64,000 bases of DNA from CALSMU01 sp965230225 (GCA_965230225.1 CBDDKM010000001.1:217651-281650), one strand, 5' to 3'; counted from the stretch's first letter, positions 25,374 to 34,905 are shown. Translations and numbers: made by a program. The notes: a model not told the origin generated them from the sequence alone.

Positions 25374-27848
25374 ATGAATTGGAAAAAGACACTGATTATA
25401 CTACTAGCAGTACTAGGTGGAAAAAGCTGGGCACAGCAGGACCTCACCTTGTACTTCATGGATAACATTACGCAGGTTAGCTATACTAACCCATCTACCC
25501 GACCGATGGGAACTGTGAACATTGGATTACCTGGAATTTCTTCGGTATATGGTAATACCATGAATACCATTTTTACTCCTAAAGATGTATTTGATGTGGG
25601 AGACGATGGTGTCCCAACATTGAGAGTAGATCATCTAAAAAAGATGTGGAAGAAGCGAAACTACATTGGAGCTCATGTAGAGGTAGACTTGTTATCGTTT
25701 GGGTTTGCTGCAAAAAAGAACTATTTCAGTTTTAATGCTACCGAAAATGTGTTTTTTAGAGCAACATTACCTGGTGATATGCTTCGCTTTCCATTTACCG
25801 GAAATGCAAATTTTGACCAGTTAGAAAACGGAACTCTGGATTTTTCAAATTTCCGCATTGACTTTAATCACTACCGGGAATACTCTTTTGGTATGTACCG
25901 ACAGTGGAATGAAAAACTAGAGGTAGGGGCCAAACTAAAGTATTTATATGGTATGGAAAACATTCATACCAAAACGAGTGATATTACCTGGAGAACAGAT
26001 GAAGAAGAATTTGATTGGCACTTGAACGGTCAATTGGTAGTAAATACTTCAGGGGTGTATCCATTGTTGGACTCCATAGATGGTAATTCTGAGCTGGAGA
26101 ATGAAGAGTATGTAGATTACCTGTTAAAAAAGAAAAACCATGGATTAGCAATCGACCTGGGAGGAACGTACACCTTAAGTGAACGGTTAAAAGTTAGCGC
26201 AAGTCTGATTGATTTAGGGTTTATTCGCTGGAACGATAATAACAGGAACCTAAGGTCGAATAAAGCGGAGTTTATATTTACGGGAATAGACTTTTCAGAT
26301 GCTGTTTTTGTACCGGATTCTCTTATGGCTGATACCATTGAATCCATAACTAATGATCTTATAGATGAAGTTGCTAATACTTATGGAGTAGAAGACAATA
26401 CGGATAAGTATGCTAATATGCTGGTTAGTAGATTTTATCTGGGAGCTACCTATGAGCATTACAATAAAGACAACAAGTCCAATACCATTGGAGCTTTGAT
26501 CCATGGCGAAATTTATCATGGAAAAATTCGACCTTCACTAACTGTTTCCTACTCTTATCAGTTAAGCAAGCACTTGCAAACAACATTATCCTATTCTCTT
26601 GTTAACAGAGATTATAAAAATGTAGGGTTTGGTATGAGCTTGAATCTTGGTCCTCTTCAGGCGTATGCTGTTGCTGATAATGTCTTGGCAGGAGTAATGT
26701 CCAATTTAACCTACACAGAGAGTGGTGCGATATCTCCTTCAACAGATATTCTGTATCCGTACTACAGTAAAAATATTCATGTAAGAGCCGGAGTTAATTT
26801 AACCTTTGGAAGAGATCCGGATAAGGATGGAGATGGGATCAAAAACAAGGTGGATAAATGTCCTGAAATACCAGGATTAGCTGTGTTTGATGGGTGTCCT
26901 GACACCGATAACGATAGCATACCGGATAATGTTGATGCTTGCCCAAGAGTACCGGGAGTAAAAGAATTTGATGGGTGCCCGGATACAGACAAGGATGGAA
27001 TTCAGGATAAAGTGGATGATTGCCCGGAAATTCCCGGAGTGGCTGAGTTTAATGGATGTCCTGATACAGATAAGGATGGAATTAAGGATGAAGAAGATGA
27101 ATGTCCAGAAGTTCCGGGTATTGCAGAGTTTAATGGATGCCCGGATACTGATGGTGATGGATTAAAAGATTCTGAGGATGATTGTCCTGAATTGGCAGGG
27201 CCATTAAAGTATAACGGATGTCCTGATACAGATGGTGATGGATTGTTTGATCCTAATGACGGTTGTCCAACCGAGGCAGGACCATTTGAAAACAGAGGTT
27301 GCCCTTGGGGTGATTCAGACTCTGATGGATTAAATGATAATGAAGATAAATGTCCTTACGTAGCAGGACCAGTAGATAATCAAGGTTGCCCTATTGATGA
27401 TACAGATAAAGATGGTGTACCGGATAAAGTGGATAGATGTCCTACCGTTCCTGGTATTCCGGAAAATCAAGGTTGTCCTGAAATTAAGAAAGAAGAACAG
27501 GAAATTTTAAATACAGCTTTCGAAAATCTGGAATTCAAATCTGGAAAAGCCATTATTAAAGAGGTGTCTTATGCGTCATTAAATGACTTGGCAGAACTAC
27601 TCATTAAGAAGCCGGATTGGAGATTAGAGATTTCAGGACATACCGATAATGTAGGAAGCAGTAGTAGCAACTTATATTTATCTAAAAAACGTTCTCAGGC
27701 AGTGGCAAGTTATCTCGAATCAAGAGGAGTTAATTCTTCCAGATTTATTGTAAAATGGTTTGGAGAAGATAAACCAATTGCAGATAACAAAACTGAGGAA
27801 GGTCGTCAACGAAACCGAAGAGTGGAGATGACCATCGTATTTGAATAA
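25374..27848 (+). CDS. DUF5723-type outer-membrane protein with TSP3 repeats and OmpA domain
   Basis: 824 residues. Signal peptide 1-20 (ends SWAQ). Residues about 21-478 resemble the DUF5723 beta-barrel found with OmpA domains in Bacteroidota. Residues about 483-702 hold eight thrombospondin type 3 repeats (DxDxDG, calcium-binding acidic pattern, each ending GCP). Residues about 705-824 are an OmpA C-terminal domain with SGHTDNVGSSSSNLYLSKKR and GRQRNRRVEM, which binds peptidoglycan. The protein thus spans outer membrane and cell wall. It follows the lipoprotein gene by 10 bases and has a paralogue at 30825. It ends tail-to-tail with the hydrolase gene, one base apart. Confidence 0.9.
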   Translation: MNWKKTLIILLAVLGGKSWAQQDLTLYFMDNITQVSYTNPSTRPMGTVNIGLPGISSVYGNTMNTIFTPKDVFDVGDDGVPTLRVDHLKKMWKKRNYIGAHVEVDLLSFGFAAKKNYFSFNATENVFFRATLPGDMLRFPFTGNANFDQLENGTLDFSNFRIDFNHYREYSFGMYRQWNEKLEVGAKLKYLYGMENIHTKTSDITWRTDEEEFDWHLNGQLVVNTSGVYPLLDSIDGNSELENEEYVDYLLKKKNHGLAIDLGGTYTLSERLKVSASLIDLGFIRWNDNNRNLRSNKAEFIFTGIDFSDAVFVPDSLMADTIESITNDLIDEVANTYGVEDNTDKYANMLVSRFYLGATYEHYNKDNKSNTIGALIHGEIYHGKIRPSLTVSYSYQLSKHLQTTLSYSLVNRDYKNVGFGMSLNLGPLQAYAVADNVLAGVMSNLTYTESGAISPSTDILYPYYSKNIHVRAGVNLTFGRDPDKDGDGIKNKVDKCPEIPGLAVFDGCPDTDNDSIPDNVDACPRVPGVKEFDGCPDTDKDGIQDKVDDCPEIPGVAEFNGCPDTDKDGIKDEEDECPEVPGIAEFNGCPDTDGDGLKDSEDDCPELAGPLKYNGCPDTDGDGLFDPNDGCPTEAGPFENRGCPWGDSDSDGLNDNEDKCPYVAGPVDNQGCPIDDTDKDGVPDKVDRCPTVPGIPENQGCPEIKKEEQEILNTAFENLEFKSGKAIIKEVSYASLNDLAELLIKKPDWRLEISGHTDNVGSSSSNLYLSKKRSQAVASYLESRGVNSSRFIVKWFGEDKPIADNKTEEGRQRNRRVEMTIVFE
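26820..27479 (+). repeat. Eight TSP3 coding repeats, first OmpA gene
   Basis: Each unit of about 25-30 residues has a DxDxDGxxD calcium-type motif and ends in Gly-Cys-Pro. Confidence 0.9.
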
Positions 27849-27849
27849 T

Positions 27850-28830
27850 CTATTGTTGGTCCACTTTCTTTAGGAAGGTGGATACAGCAGTATTGTATTC
27901 ATTAGTGTTGTCCATCATGGAAGAGTGCCCCGCGCTACTGATCATCACAAACTCGGATCCTTCCACCATATCTCGAAATTTCTTGATGGTAGATGGTCGT
28001 GCTTCGTCAAATTCTCCAGTTAAAAACAAAGTAGGAACATTTATGCTTGATAAGGCAGAAGCGTTGTCGTAATCTTTTAGAATTCCGGTGGCAGTAAATT
28101 CGCTTGGTCCCCACATGTAATTATAGATAAATGAGTTGGAAGGAGTTGGAATTGTATCCATCCAATGTGGTGGTGGGGAGGTTCTCAAACCGAACCTGCT
28201 CCAATAAACCGAGTCAGCAAATTTGTAATCATCAGTTCCAAATTCGTTACTTTCTTCTGCAATTCTAATGTATTCCTGAACACTATCTGGAAGAGTACTA
28301 ATCAGCGTATCAGCATCTTCGGCCCAAATAGGAGTACTTACATAAGGGCTACTAAAAACTATTCCCTTAATTCCTTGAGGATACTTTTGATAATATTCTA
28401 ATTGAAGTGCCGCTCCCCACGATTGCCCAAGAATGTAATATTCATTTAACTCCAGATGTTCTTTTAAAGCGTGTACTTGTTCCACAAAATGTTCTACGGT
28501 TAGTAAGGTCGTGTCTGTGTGGTGCCCAGATCTACCACTACCCAATTGATCAAATAAAATGACTGGTCGCTGTTTGCTTACTTCTTCCAGGTAATAAAAG
28601 TATCTATGAGTTCCCCCGGGGCCACCATGCATGCACAACAATGGAGTATTTTCTCCCTCTCCAATAATTTGATACCAGATTTCACCACCTTCTACTTCTA
28701 CATAACCTTCTTTAGGTGTAAGAGTAGGTTTTTCTATTCCCTGTTGAGGAGTTGAATTATCAGCTTCAGGTTGAGTATTGCACCCATATAGAACGGTAAG
28801 GAATGGGATAATGAAAATTACTTTTCGCAT
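27850..28830 (-). CDS. Alpha/beta hydrolase lipoprotein, proline iminopeptidase-like (S33)
   Basis: 326 residues. The signal ends in the lipobox VLYGC (Cys17). The fold shows the HGGPGG oxyanion motif at 68-73, the nucleophile elbow GQSWG at 135-139 (Ser137), and probable Asp275 (EFDEARP) and His302 (AGHSSM), a complete triad. HGGPGG plus GQSWG is typical of prolyl aminopeptidases of family S33, so release of N-terminal proline from peptides is the best guess; a lipoprotein form would act outside the cytoplasm. No terminator separates it from the convergent OmpA gene. Confidence 0.87.
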   Translation of the reverse strand: MRKVIFIIPFLTVLYGCNTQPEADNSTPQQGIEKPTLTPKEGYVEVEGGEIWYQIIGEGENTPLLCMHGGPGGTHRYFYYLEEVSKQRPVILFDQLGSGRSGHHTDTTLLTVEHFVEQVHALKEHLELNEYYILGQSWGAALQLEYYQKYPQGIKGIVFSSPYVSTPIWAEDADTLISTLPDSVQEYIRIAEESNEFGTDDYKFADSVYWSRFGLRTSPPPHWMDTIPTPSNSFIYNYMWGPSEFTATGILKDYDNASALSSINVPTLFLTGEFDEARPSTIKKFRDMVEGSEFVMISSAGHSSMMDNTNEYNTAVSTFLKKVDQQ

Positions 28831-28845
28831 GATTAAATTTTGAAA

Positions 28846-28853
28846 CGAAAATA
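28846..28853 (-). promoter_or_regulatory. Candidate -7 element for the hydrolase gene
   Basis: Read on the minus strand it is TATTTTCG, a one-base variant of TAnnTTTG, 15 bases before the ATG. No clear -33 TTG. Confidence 0.4.
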
Positions 28854-28970
28854 AATAACTTATTGGTATTGGGGTAATAGATAATTAGCACTGTATAAAC
28901 TATTGTTTTCAAGTAAGTTAAAAAACATGGGTTTTTGTGAAAATCTTCTTGTATGCATAGAATCATTTTC

Positions 28971-28978
28971 TATTTTCG
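28971..28978 (+). promoter_or_regulatory. Candidate -7 element for the haem/copper protein gene
   Basis: TATTTTCG, one mismatch from TAnnTTTG, 15 bases before ATG 28994. Confidence 0.4.
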
Positions 28979-28993
28979 GAAAAAATCACCACA

Positions 28994-30574
28994 ATGAAAT
29001 CATTCTACTACTCATGTCTTTTATTGACATTAACACTAATTAATTCTAATTTTTCCGCTCAAACCACCTTTAGCGATATTGCGGATGTACTTTATCGAAA
29101 TTGTACGGATTGCCATAGGCCTGGAGGAGGAGCACCCTTTTCGATGTTAACCTATAGTGATACCTATCCCTGGTATCATGCAATGGAACATGCTTTGTTG
29201 GATGGAGATATGCCTCCATGGGGAGCAGATACCTCTTATATGCATTTTGTAAACGAAAGACCCATTACTCAATCCGATATGGATGCTATACTAGACTGGA
29301 TCGATGATGGAGCCCTTGAGGGGAATCCTGCCAATTTACCACCAGCACCAACTTATCCACAATACCTGTTAAACGGTACACCAGATTTAATTCTTCAAAT
29401 GCCGCCTTTTGCAAGTAATGCAGATACCGCTGATGCTTATAATACAGTTGTAATACCTACAGGTTTACAGCAAGCGAGATACATCAGAGCAATTGAAATT
29501 GTTCCTGTAGATCCTGAACTAACACATCACATTGTAATTAATGCCGATTCTGCTGGGCATGTTGTAAATGATTTTACAGGAATTTCGTTTGATGTGGAAG
29601 GAGATATTGCCATTGGTGGATATCAACCAGGTTCTAATCCAATTGTATTCCCTAATGCTCCACAACTTAAAATGGGGATAGAAATTCCTGCAAATGGAGA
29701 TTTGATTTTGCAAATTCATACACCTCAAAATACCTTGGGACAAATGGTAGATTTGCAGGTTCGTATGTATTTATACCCTCCAGGAGAAACTGGAATAAGA
29801 CCGGTTTATACGTTTGTTCCTTTGGAGTATTGGGGAAGCGATTTTTGGTTTGCTCCCGAAGAAATAAAAACGATTTCTACAGAACATAATCCATCTTCAT
29901 ATATCCCAGTTGATATATCAATTTATAGTGCTTTGCCTCATTCACATCAAATTTGTACAGAAGTACTTAATTATGCTTACGATGGAGCAGATACCATTCC
30001 TCTGATCTACATCAACCGATGGGATTTTGAACATCAGGTATATTACTATTACCAAAATTTAGTTAGGGTTCCGGTGGGGTATACCTATCATGCTGATCAT
30101 AAGTATGAAAATACAAGCGATAACCACCACAATCCATTTGACCCTCCTCAAATTATAACAGTGGGAACAAATTCTACAGATGAGATGTTGTTTGATGCCT
30201 TTCAATTTATCGTGTATCAGGCAGGAGATGAAAATATTAATGTGGATAGTATATTGACTAATGATCCGTTGTTAAATTACCCAACAGTGGGAGTGGAAGA
30301 ATCTTTGGCAAGAACTCGTTTCAAACCTTCTTATTCTGTTCCGAACCCTATGTCTGAAGTAACAAACATTTACTTTGTTCACCCACATCAACAGTGGGAA
30401 AAGTATCAACTTAGACTTTGGAATATTGAAGGAAAGAGAGTACGAGCATCTTATTCAGTAAAAGAAGGTTTTATCCAATTAAACAGAGGAAACCTGAATA
30501 ATGGAGTGTTATTTTATGAAATATTGAATGACGGTGATATACTATCATCAGGAAAAGTAGTTGTCTCTAACTAG
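28994..30574 (+). CDS. Secreted c-type haem-motif protein with copper monooxygenase-like region and type IX sorting domain
   Basis: 526 residues. Signal peptide 1-22 (ends NFSAQ). One haem c motif CTDCH at 37-41 followed by a cytochrome-like segment to about 100. The middle (about 150-430) resembles the copper type II, ascorbate-dependent monooxygenase fold: an ELTHHIVI motif, an ALPHSHQ motif, a NHH cluster and the methionine-containing GTNSTDEM. The last 80 residues (from VPNPMSE) look like a type A type IX sorting domain. This suggests an exported redox enzyme attached to or released from the surface. The substrate is unknown. It stands alone between the hydrolase and the second OmpA gene. 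Confidence 0.82.
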   Translation: MKSFYYSCLLLTLTLINSNFSAQTTFSDIADVLYRNCTDCHRPGGGAPFSMLTYSDTYPWYHAMEHALLDGDMPPWGADTSYMHFVNERPITQSDMDAILDWIDDGALEGNPANLPPAPTYPQYLLNGTPDLILQMPPFASNADTADAYNTVVIPTGLQQARYIRAIEIVPVDPELTHHIVINADSAGHVVNDFTGISFDVEGDIAIGGYQPGSNPIVFPNAPQLKMGIEIPANGDLILQIHTPQNTLGQMVDLQVRMYLYPPGETGIRPVYTFVPLEYWGSDFWFAPEEIKTISTEHNPSSYIPVDISIYSALPHSHQICTEVLNYAYDGADTIPLIYINRWDFEHQVYYYYQNLVRVPVGYTYHADHKYENTSDNHHNPFDPPQIITVGTNSTDEMLFDAFQFIVYQAGDENINVDSILTNDPLLNYPTVGVEESLARTRFKPSYSVPNPMSEVTNIYFVHPHQQWEKYQLRLWNIEGKRVRASYSVKEGFIQLNRGNLNNGVLFYEILNDGDILSSGKVVVSN

Positions 30575-30770
30575 TTTTAGAGTCAGTTGTCATACTTTGT
30601 TGATTGTTATTTGGACCATTTGGTTTATTTCGTTTTTTTTTCTCAAATTCAAACCAATTTCGCAGGTTATTTTTTCCATTGTCTTCTGATCAGATGATGA
30701 AATGAAAACGAGATTATTGGATTTAGGATTCCTATAAACGAAGCTTTAATTAAAAACACTAAACAACCTA

Positions 30771-30798
30771 TTAGATAATGGAGAGTTCATTATCCTAA
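30771..30798 (+). promoter_or_regulatory. Hairpin in the leader of the second OmpA gene
   Basis: TTAGATAATG pairs with CATTATCCTAA (one bulge) around a 7-base loop, ending 26 bases before the ATG. No T-run follows. It may affect mRNA stability or translation. The rest of the 250-base gap is AT-rich with nothing recognised. Confidence 0.4.
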
Positions 30799-30824
30799 CA
30801 GTAAAACAACCAACAAAACACTAT

Positions 30825-33407
30825 ATGACACAGAGATTTACACTTGTATTTATTTCCATGCTGATGATGGGAGTTGCTACAGCTCAGGATTTCCTGGGGA
30901 TTCGCCAAAGCAACTACTCAGGGGTGATGGGGTCTGATTTAAATCCGGCTGCAATAGCAGATAATCGAATGAAGATAGATGTAACCTTAGGTGCATTTTC
31001 ATTTGCAGGATACAATAACCACTTGTACATGAATACCCGTTTAATGCCATACTGGTGGGTAGAATCATTTTCTTCAACGGAACAAGCTGCGGAAGATTGG
31101 AGATCCGATCAGTACTTTGGAAAAATCATTGAAGCGGATTCTACAGCTTATTTTACTGGAATTAACAAGGGGAATTTCTTTGAGTTTGAAAACCCTAAAG
31201 GGAAACCGAGAAAAGGTTTTGTAAATGCTAATGTTGACCTCCTAAATGCGATGGTATCAATAGGAGAGGGAAGAGCGGTAAGTTTACAGGTTAAACACAG
31301 AACTTTCTTCAATGTGGATCATTTGGCACCTGAACTATTATTGTTAGCTCAAAACAGCTTAGAGTATCCTGATCTTTGGAACTTAAATTTAAGTGATCAG
31401 CTATTAAACTTATCATTCAACTCCTGGATGGAATATAACCTGGGGTATGCACAGGTTTTTCAAGATGAAGGAGAACACTTTATCAAAGCAGGTGGTAAAC
31501 TTAAGTTTTTACAAGGACTTGGATCACTTTACCTATATACAGACGAAATCAAGTATAATTTCTTAAATGCTGATACAGCCAATTCGGTTGAAGGTAATTT
31601 TGATTATGGTTACTCTTCTAATATTGATCAATTTTTTGATGCTAACAATTCTACAGGGTCTGCCCCGGTAAGCTTTAACGACGTATTCCAGATGGCTTCT
31701 AAGTTAGGAGTTGGACTCGATATAGGTGGGGTTTATGAATGGCGTCCAGATTGGAAAGAGTACAAGTACGATATGGATGGTGAAACTAACCTGTGGAGAA
31801 ACGATCAGAATAAGTATAAGTTAAGAGTAGGTCTTGCTATTAACGATATAGGAGGGATGCGTTATACTAAAAGTGAACACAGTAGAAACTTCCAGGCTCA
31901 TGCAAGTATACTTGATTTAGGAGAGTTTGAGGATACTGATGGATTAGCTGATTTTAATGATAACCTGGATACATTGGTAGCTGCAGGTGGAGCATCATTT
32001 ATTGATGATAAGGGAACATTTTACATGAACCTTCCAACTCACATGAACCTTAATGTGGATTATCATATTGCCAAAGATTTTTATATAAATCTTCACTCTA
32101 TGACTGGTTTCCAAAGAAACAAAGATCCTCATAAGGTAAGATATCCAGGAAGCATTGCTTTAACTCCAAGGTATGATCATAGGTGGTTTGGTGTTTCTAT
32201 ACCAGTATCATACAGTACTCTATATGGAATGAGAACTGGAGTTGGACTTAGAATGGGACCAATTGTATTGGGAACAGGAGATCTAAAACCATTAATGGCT
32301 CCAACTAAAGATAAGCAAGTTAGAGGTGCAGACTTTTATTTTGCGGTTAGGGTTCCAATATTGTACGGAAAACCAAAAGATCAAGATGATGATAAAGTTT
32401 CTGATAAATTAGATGAGTGTATTGATATTGCCGGAGTATGGGAATTCAAAGGGTGTCCAGATACCGATGGTGATGGAATTAAAGATGTGGAAGATGCTTG
32501 TCCTACAGAAGCTGGATTAAAAGAGTTTAACGGTTGTCCTGATACGGATGGAGATAAAATCATTGATTCTAAAGATGATTGCCCTGAGGTAGCCGGATTA
32601 GAAGAGTTCAACGGATGTCCTGATACGGATGGAGACAAGATCATTGATAAAGAAGATGATTGTCCTGAGGTGGCTGGGCTAGCTGAATTTAAAGGTTGTC
32701 CTGATACTGATGGAGATGGGTTAAAAGATGAGGATGATTTATGTCCGGAGCATGCGGGACCAATCGAAAACGAAGGATGTCCTGATACTGATGGTGATGG
32801 TATTTTCGATTACCTGGATGAGTGTCCTACTGAAGCTGGTCCTGTAGAAAACAAAGGGTGCTCATGGCCTGATACTGATGGAGATGGATTATTGGATAAA
32901 GATGATAAGTGTCCAAACAATGCTGGACCGGTAGAAAATGAAGGTTGTCCTTACAAAGATACGGATGGAGATGGTGTTCTTGATAAAGACGATGAGTGTG
33001 TAAATACTCCTGGGCCAGTTGAGAACAAAGGATGCCCTGTAATTGAAGAAGAAGAGCAGGAAATTTTAAATACTGCATTCGAAAACCTTGAGTTCGAATC
33101 AGGGAAGGCGATTATTAAAGAGGTTTCTTACCCTTCATTAGAAGAGTTAGCTGGATTATTGATTAAGAAAAGCGAATGGAAAATCTTAATCGCTGGGCAT
33201 ACTGATAATGTAGGTAAAGCTCAATCTAACCTAATTCTTTCTAAGAAGAGATCGGAAGCTGTAAGAGACTTCTTGAATCAAAGAGGAGTGAACGAAGAGA
33301 GAATCATTGTTCAGTACTTTGGAGAAGAAAAACCAATTGCTGATAATGAAACTCCGGAAGGAAGACAGAAAAACAGAAGGGTAGAGATGACTATCCAGTT
33401 TGAATAA
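30825..33407 (+). CDS. Second DUF5723-type outer-membrane protein with TSP3 repeats and OmpA domain
   Basis: 860 residues, same design as the protein at 25374. Signal peptide 1-20 (ends VATAQ), DUF5723-type barrel about 21-515 (LGIRQSNYSGVMGSDLNPAA near the start), eight TSP3 repeats about 521-738, OmpA domain about 745-860 with AGHTDNVGKAQSNLILSKKR. The C-terminal parts of the two genes are close even in DNA, so they arose by duplication. Unlike the first copy it has no adjacent lipoprotein gene. A terminator follows. Confidence 0.9.
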   Translation: MTQRFTLVFISMLMMGVATAQDFLGIRQSNYSGVMGSDLNPAAIADNRMKIDVTLGAFSFAGYNNHLYMNTRLMPYWWVESFSSTEQAAEDWRSDQYFGKIIEADSTAYFTGINKGNFFEFENPKGKPRKGFVNANVDLLNAMVSIGEGRAVSLQVKHRTFFNVDHLAPELLLLAQNSLEYPDLWNLNLSDQLLNLSFNSWMEYNLGYAQVFQDEGEHFIKAGGKLKFLQGLGSLYLYTDEIKYNFLNADTANSVEGNFDYGYSSNIDQFFDANNSTGSAPVSFNDVFQMASKLGVGLDIGGVYEWRPDWKEYKYDMDGETNLWRNDQNKYKLRVGLAINDIGGMRYTKSEHSRNFQAHASILDLGEFEDTDGLADFNDNLDTLVAAGGASFIDDKGTFYMNLPTHMNLNVDYHIAKDFYINLHSMTGFQRNKDPHKVRYPGSIALTPRYDHRWFGVSIPVSYSTLYGMRTGVGLRMGPIVLGTGDLKPLMAPTKDKQVRGADFYFAVRVPILYGKPKDQDDDKVSDKLDECIDIAGVWEFKGCPDTDGDGIKDVEDACPTEAGLKEFNGCPDTDGDKIIDSKDDCPEVAGLEEFNGCPDTDGDKIIDKEDDCPEVAGLAEFKGCPDTDGDGLKDEDDLCPEHAGPIENEGCPDTDGDGIFDYLDECPTEAGPVENKGCSWPDTDGDGLLDKDDKCPNNAGPVENEGCPYKDTDGDGVLDKDDECVNTPGPVENKGCPVIEEEEQEILNTAFENLEFESGKAIIKEVSYPSLEELAGLLIKKSEWKILIAGHTDNVGKAQSNLILSKKRSEAVRDFLNQRGVNEERIIVQYFGEEKPIADNETPEGRQKNRRVEMTIQFE
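32379..33040 (+). repeat. Eight TSP3 coding repeats, second OmpA gene
   Basis: Units with DTDGDG or similar and a Gly-Cys-Pro end (one Gly-Cys-Ser). Units 2-4 share very similar DNA. Confidence 0.9.
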
Positions 33408-33429
33408 GCAATGAAACAACCAAAATAGA

Positions 33430-33467
33430 AATGGGGTGGGGATGTTTGATCTTCACCCCATTTTTTT
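33430..33467 (+). terminator. Terminator between OmpA and gldN
   Basis: AATGGGGTG pairs with CACCCCATT, loop of 15 bases, then seven T on the plus strand. It could also serve the convergent gldN. Confidence 0.85.
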
Positions 33468-33469
33468 GA

Positions 33470-34393
33470 TTAAAAATGCCAAAGGTCGTGTTCTGTTTTA
33501 AAAAGATCAGCCTTAATTCTATCCGCCTCTAATAATGCATCTACACCGTCCCAGCTTGGAAAAATTCCACGATTAAATACGTTACTTTCTTTAGTAATAT
33601 AGCTAGAGAATTTTCTCTTCCAGAATAAGTCATCAAAACTCATTTTTTGAGCATCGTTATGAGGGTTAAAAACCATAAAATTCTGGAATACATATCTACA
33701 CTCCGGAAAGTACAACCAAAATAGGTTTCGGGTACCCATAACGTCTCCTGTCTGAGGATTGGTATAATATACCACCGGAGAAATACCAATGATTCTAACA
33801 TCCATTACAGATCGTTGTTTATCGAAAAACCAATCTTCCTTAATCTCATATCGAATAATATCTCTTGGTTCGTACTGAACAGTAAAGTCCTGGAATACCT
33901 GATCGCCATTGTCGTCGATCATTGGTTCGTCATTTTCGTCCAGCATAGGAATAGTAGAGGTCTCTCCAAAAAAGCTTTCCAGTTTAGCTACATAAGCAGA
34001 GTCATTTGGATTGCCGGAAGGCTTTACTGGAAACCTGAATTGATCATCAAAATCAGGACCTAGTTCATATATGGTTAGGCTTCGTTCTTTAAGAGTGGCA
34101 CATCGAATTACATCCCAAAGAGCCATATAATTAACCGTAGATTCTTCCGGGTAGAACAATGGATGATTCATTTTTTCTCTCAAATCGATGGAGCGCCAAA
34201 CACGTTTACTCCACATCACATCTCGTTCCGACAGGTGGGTGTATTGAATGGTTGGTTTGGTAACTACATTTTCTTCAAAGAAGGTACCGTCAAGCACTGA
34301 GTTTTCCAATACCTCATGACAATTTTGAGCGTGTAATAAATTGGTTGAAAGGACTAAAAGGGCTAGTTTACAATAGTTTAAATAAGTTTTCAT
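33470..34393 (-). CDS. gldN: GldN/PorN-type type IX secretion protein, orphan copy
   Basis: 307 residues from the ATG at 34393; an in-frame ATG at 34411 adds six residues ahead of the signal peptide. The signal peptide ends LLHAQ. Conserved GldN features are RDVMWSKRVWRSIDLREKMNHPL, the CHEVLENSVLDGTFF start and the closing DLFKTEHDLWHF. GldN forms, with GldK, a periplasmic ring of the type IX secretion machine below the outer membrane. The usual partners gldK, gldL and gldM are not next to it, so this may be a paralogue of a second gldN or a relocated gene. The neighbours are envelope proteins. Confidence 0.88.
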   Translation of the reverse strand: MKTYLNYCKLALLVLSTNLLHAQNCHEVLENSVLDGTFFEENVVTKPTIQYTHLSERDVMWSKRVWRSIDLREKMNHPLFYPEESTVNYMALWDVIRCATLKERSLTIYELGPDFDDQFRFPVKPSGNPNDSAYVAKLESFFGETSTIPMLDENDEPMIDDNGDQVFQDFTVQYEPRDIIRYEIKEDWFFDKQRSVMDVRIIGISPVVYYTNPQTGDVMGTRNLFWLYFPECRYVFQNFMVFNPHNDAQKMSFDDLFWKRKFSSYITKESNVFNRGIFPSWDGVDALLEADRIKADLFKTEHDLWHF

Positions 34394-34453
34394 CTCGATC
34401 GTTTCTTTCATAATGAAGAAAAAACCGAAAGGTTACATCGAAGGAAAAATAAA

Positions 34454-34798
34454 CTATTTAACTGCTACTTTCTTTTCAAATAACAATACCGTTTTGGTAT
34501 CTGATATTTTTATCTTACCCCTTATTGTAGTGGAGTCTTCGTCTCCGGTGTAATAAACAACAAAGTAATCTTTATTTTTTTGCGGGTAAATGATTCTACT
34601 GGGAGATAATGAAAGGTGAAGTTTATCTTGTGGAATAGTCTCTGAAGAGAAGTAAATTTTCTGTGCTTTGTTTCGTCTAATATAGTCCTGACCTTTTTCA
34701 ATTTGGAAGTCGTAACTAATGTCGTTTTGGAAAAACGTAAACGCACATAAAATTAGGGTGGAGGTAGCGGTTAATATTAGTTTGGTCAATTTGGTCAT
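34454..34798 (-). CDS. Small exported protein of unknown function
   Basis: 114 residues. An N-terminal hydrophobic segment (about 6-22) resembles a signal peptide or anchor. The remainder has alternating polar and hydrophobic residues consistent with a small beta fold and is Lys-rich. No motif is recognised. It lies 60 bases upstream of gldN on the same strand, so it may be co-transcribed, but it is not a known type IX component. Confidence 0.6.
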   Translation of the reverse strand: MTKLTKLILTATSTLILCAFTFFQNDISYDFQIEKGQDYIRRNKAQKIYFSSETIPQDKLHLSLSPSRIIYPQKNKDYFVVYYTGDEDSTTIRGKIKISDTKTVLLFEKKVAVK

Positions 34799-34905
34799 GG
34801 GAATCTCAGTTAATCCAGTTTAAATTATGAAATATTGACCTACGGTAAATATGAATGTGATTATCAGAGGGATAGGTTTGCTGAGTATAGCAAAAAACAG
34901 GATTA

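Noticed and set aside
26820..27479. CRISPR-like regular repeats
   Set aside because: The periodicity is protein-coding TSP3 repeats without constant repeats or unique spacers; the same holds for 32379-33040 and 608-1681.
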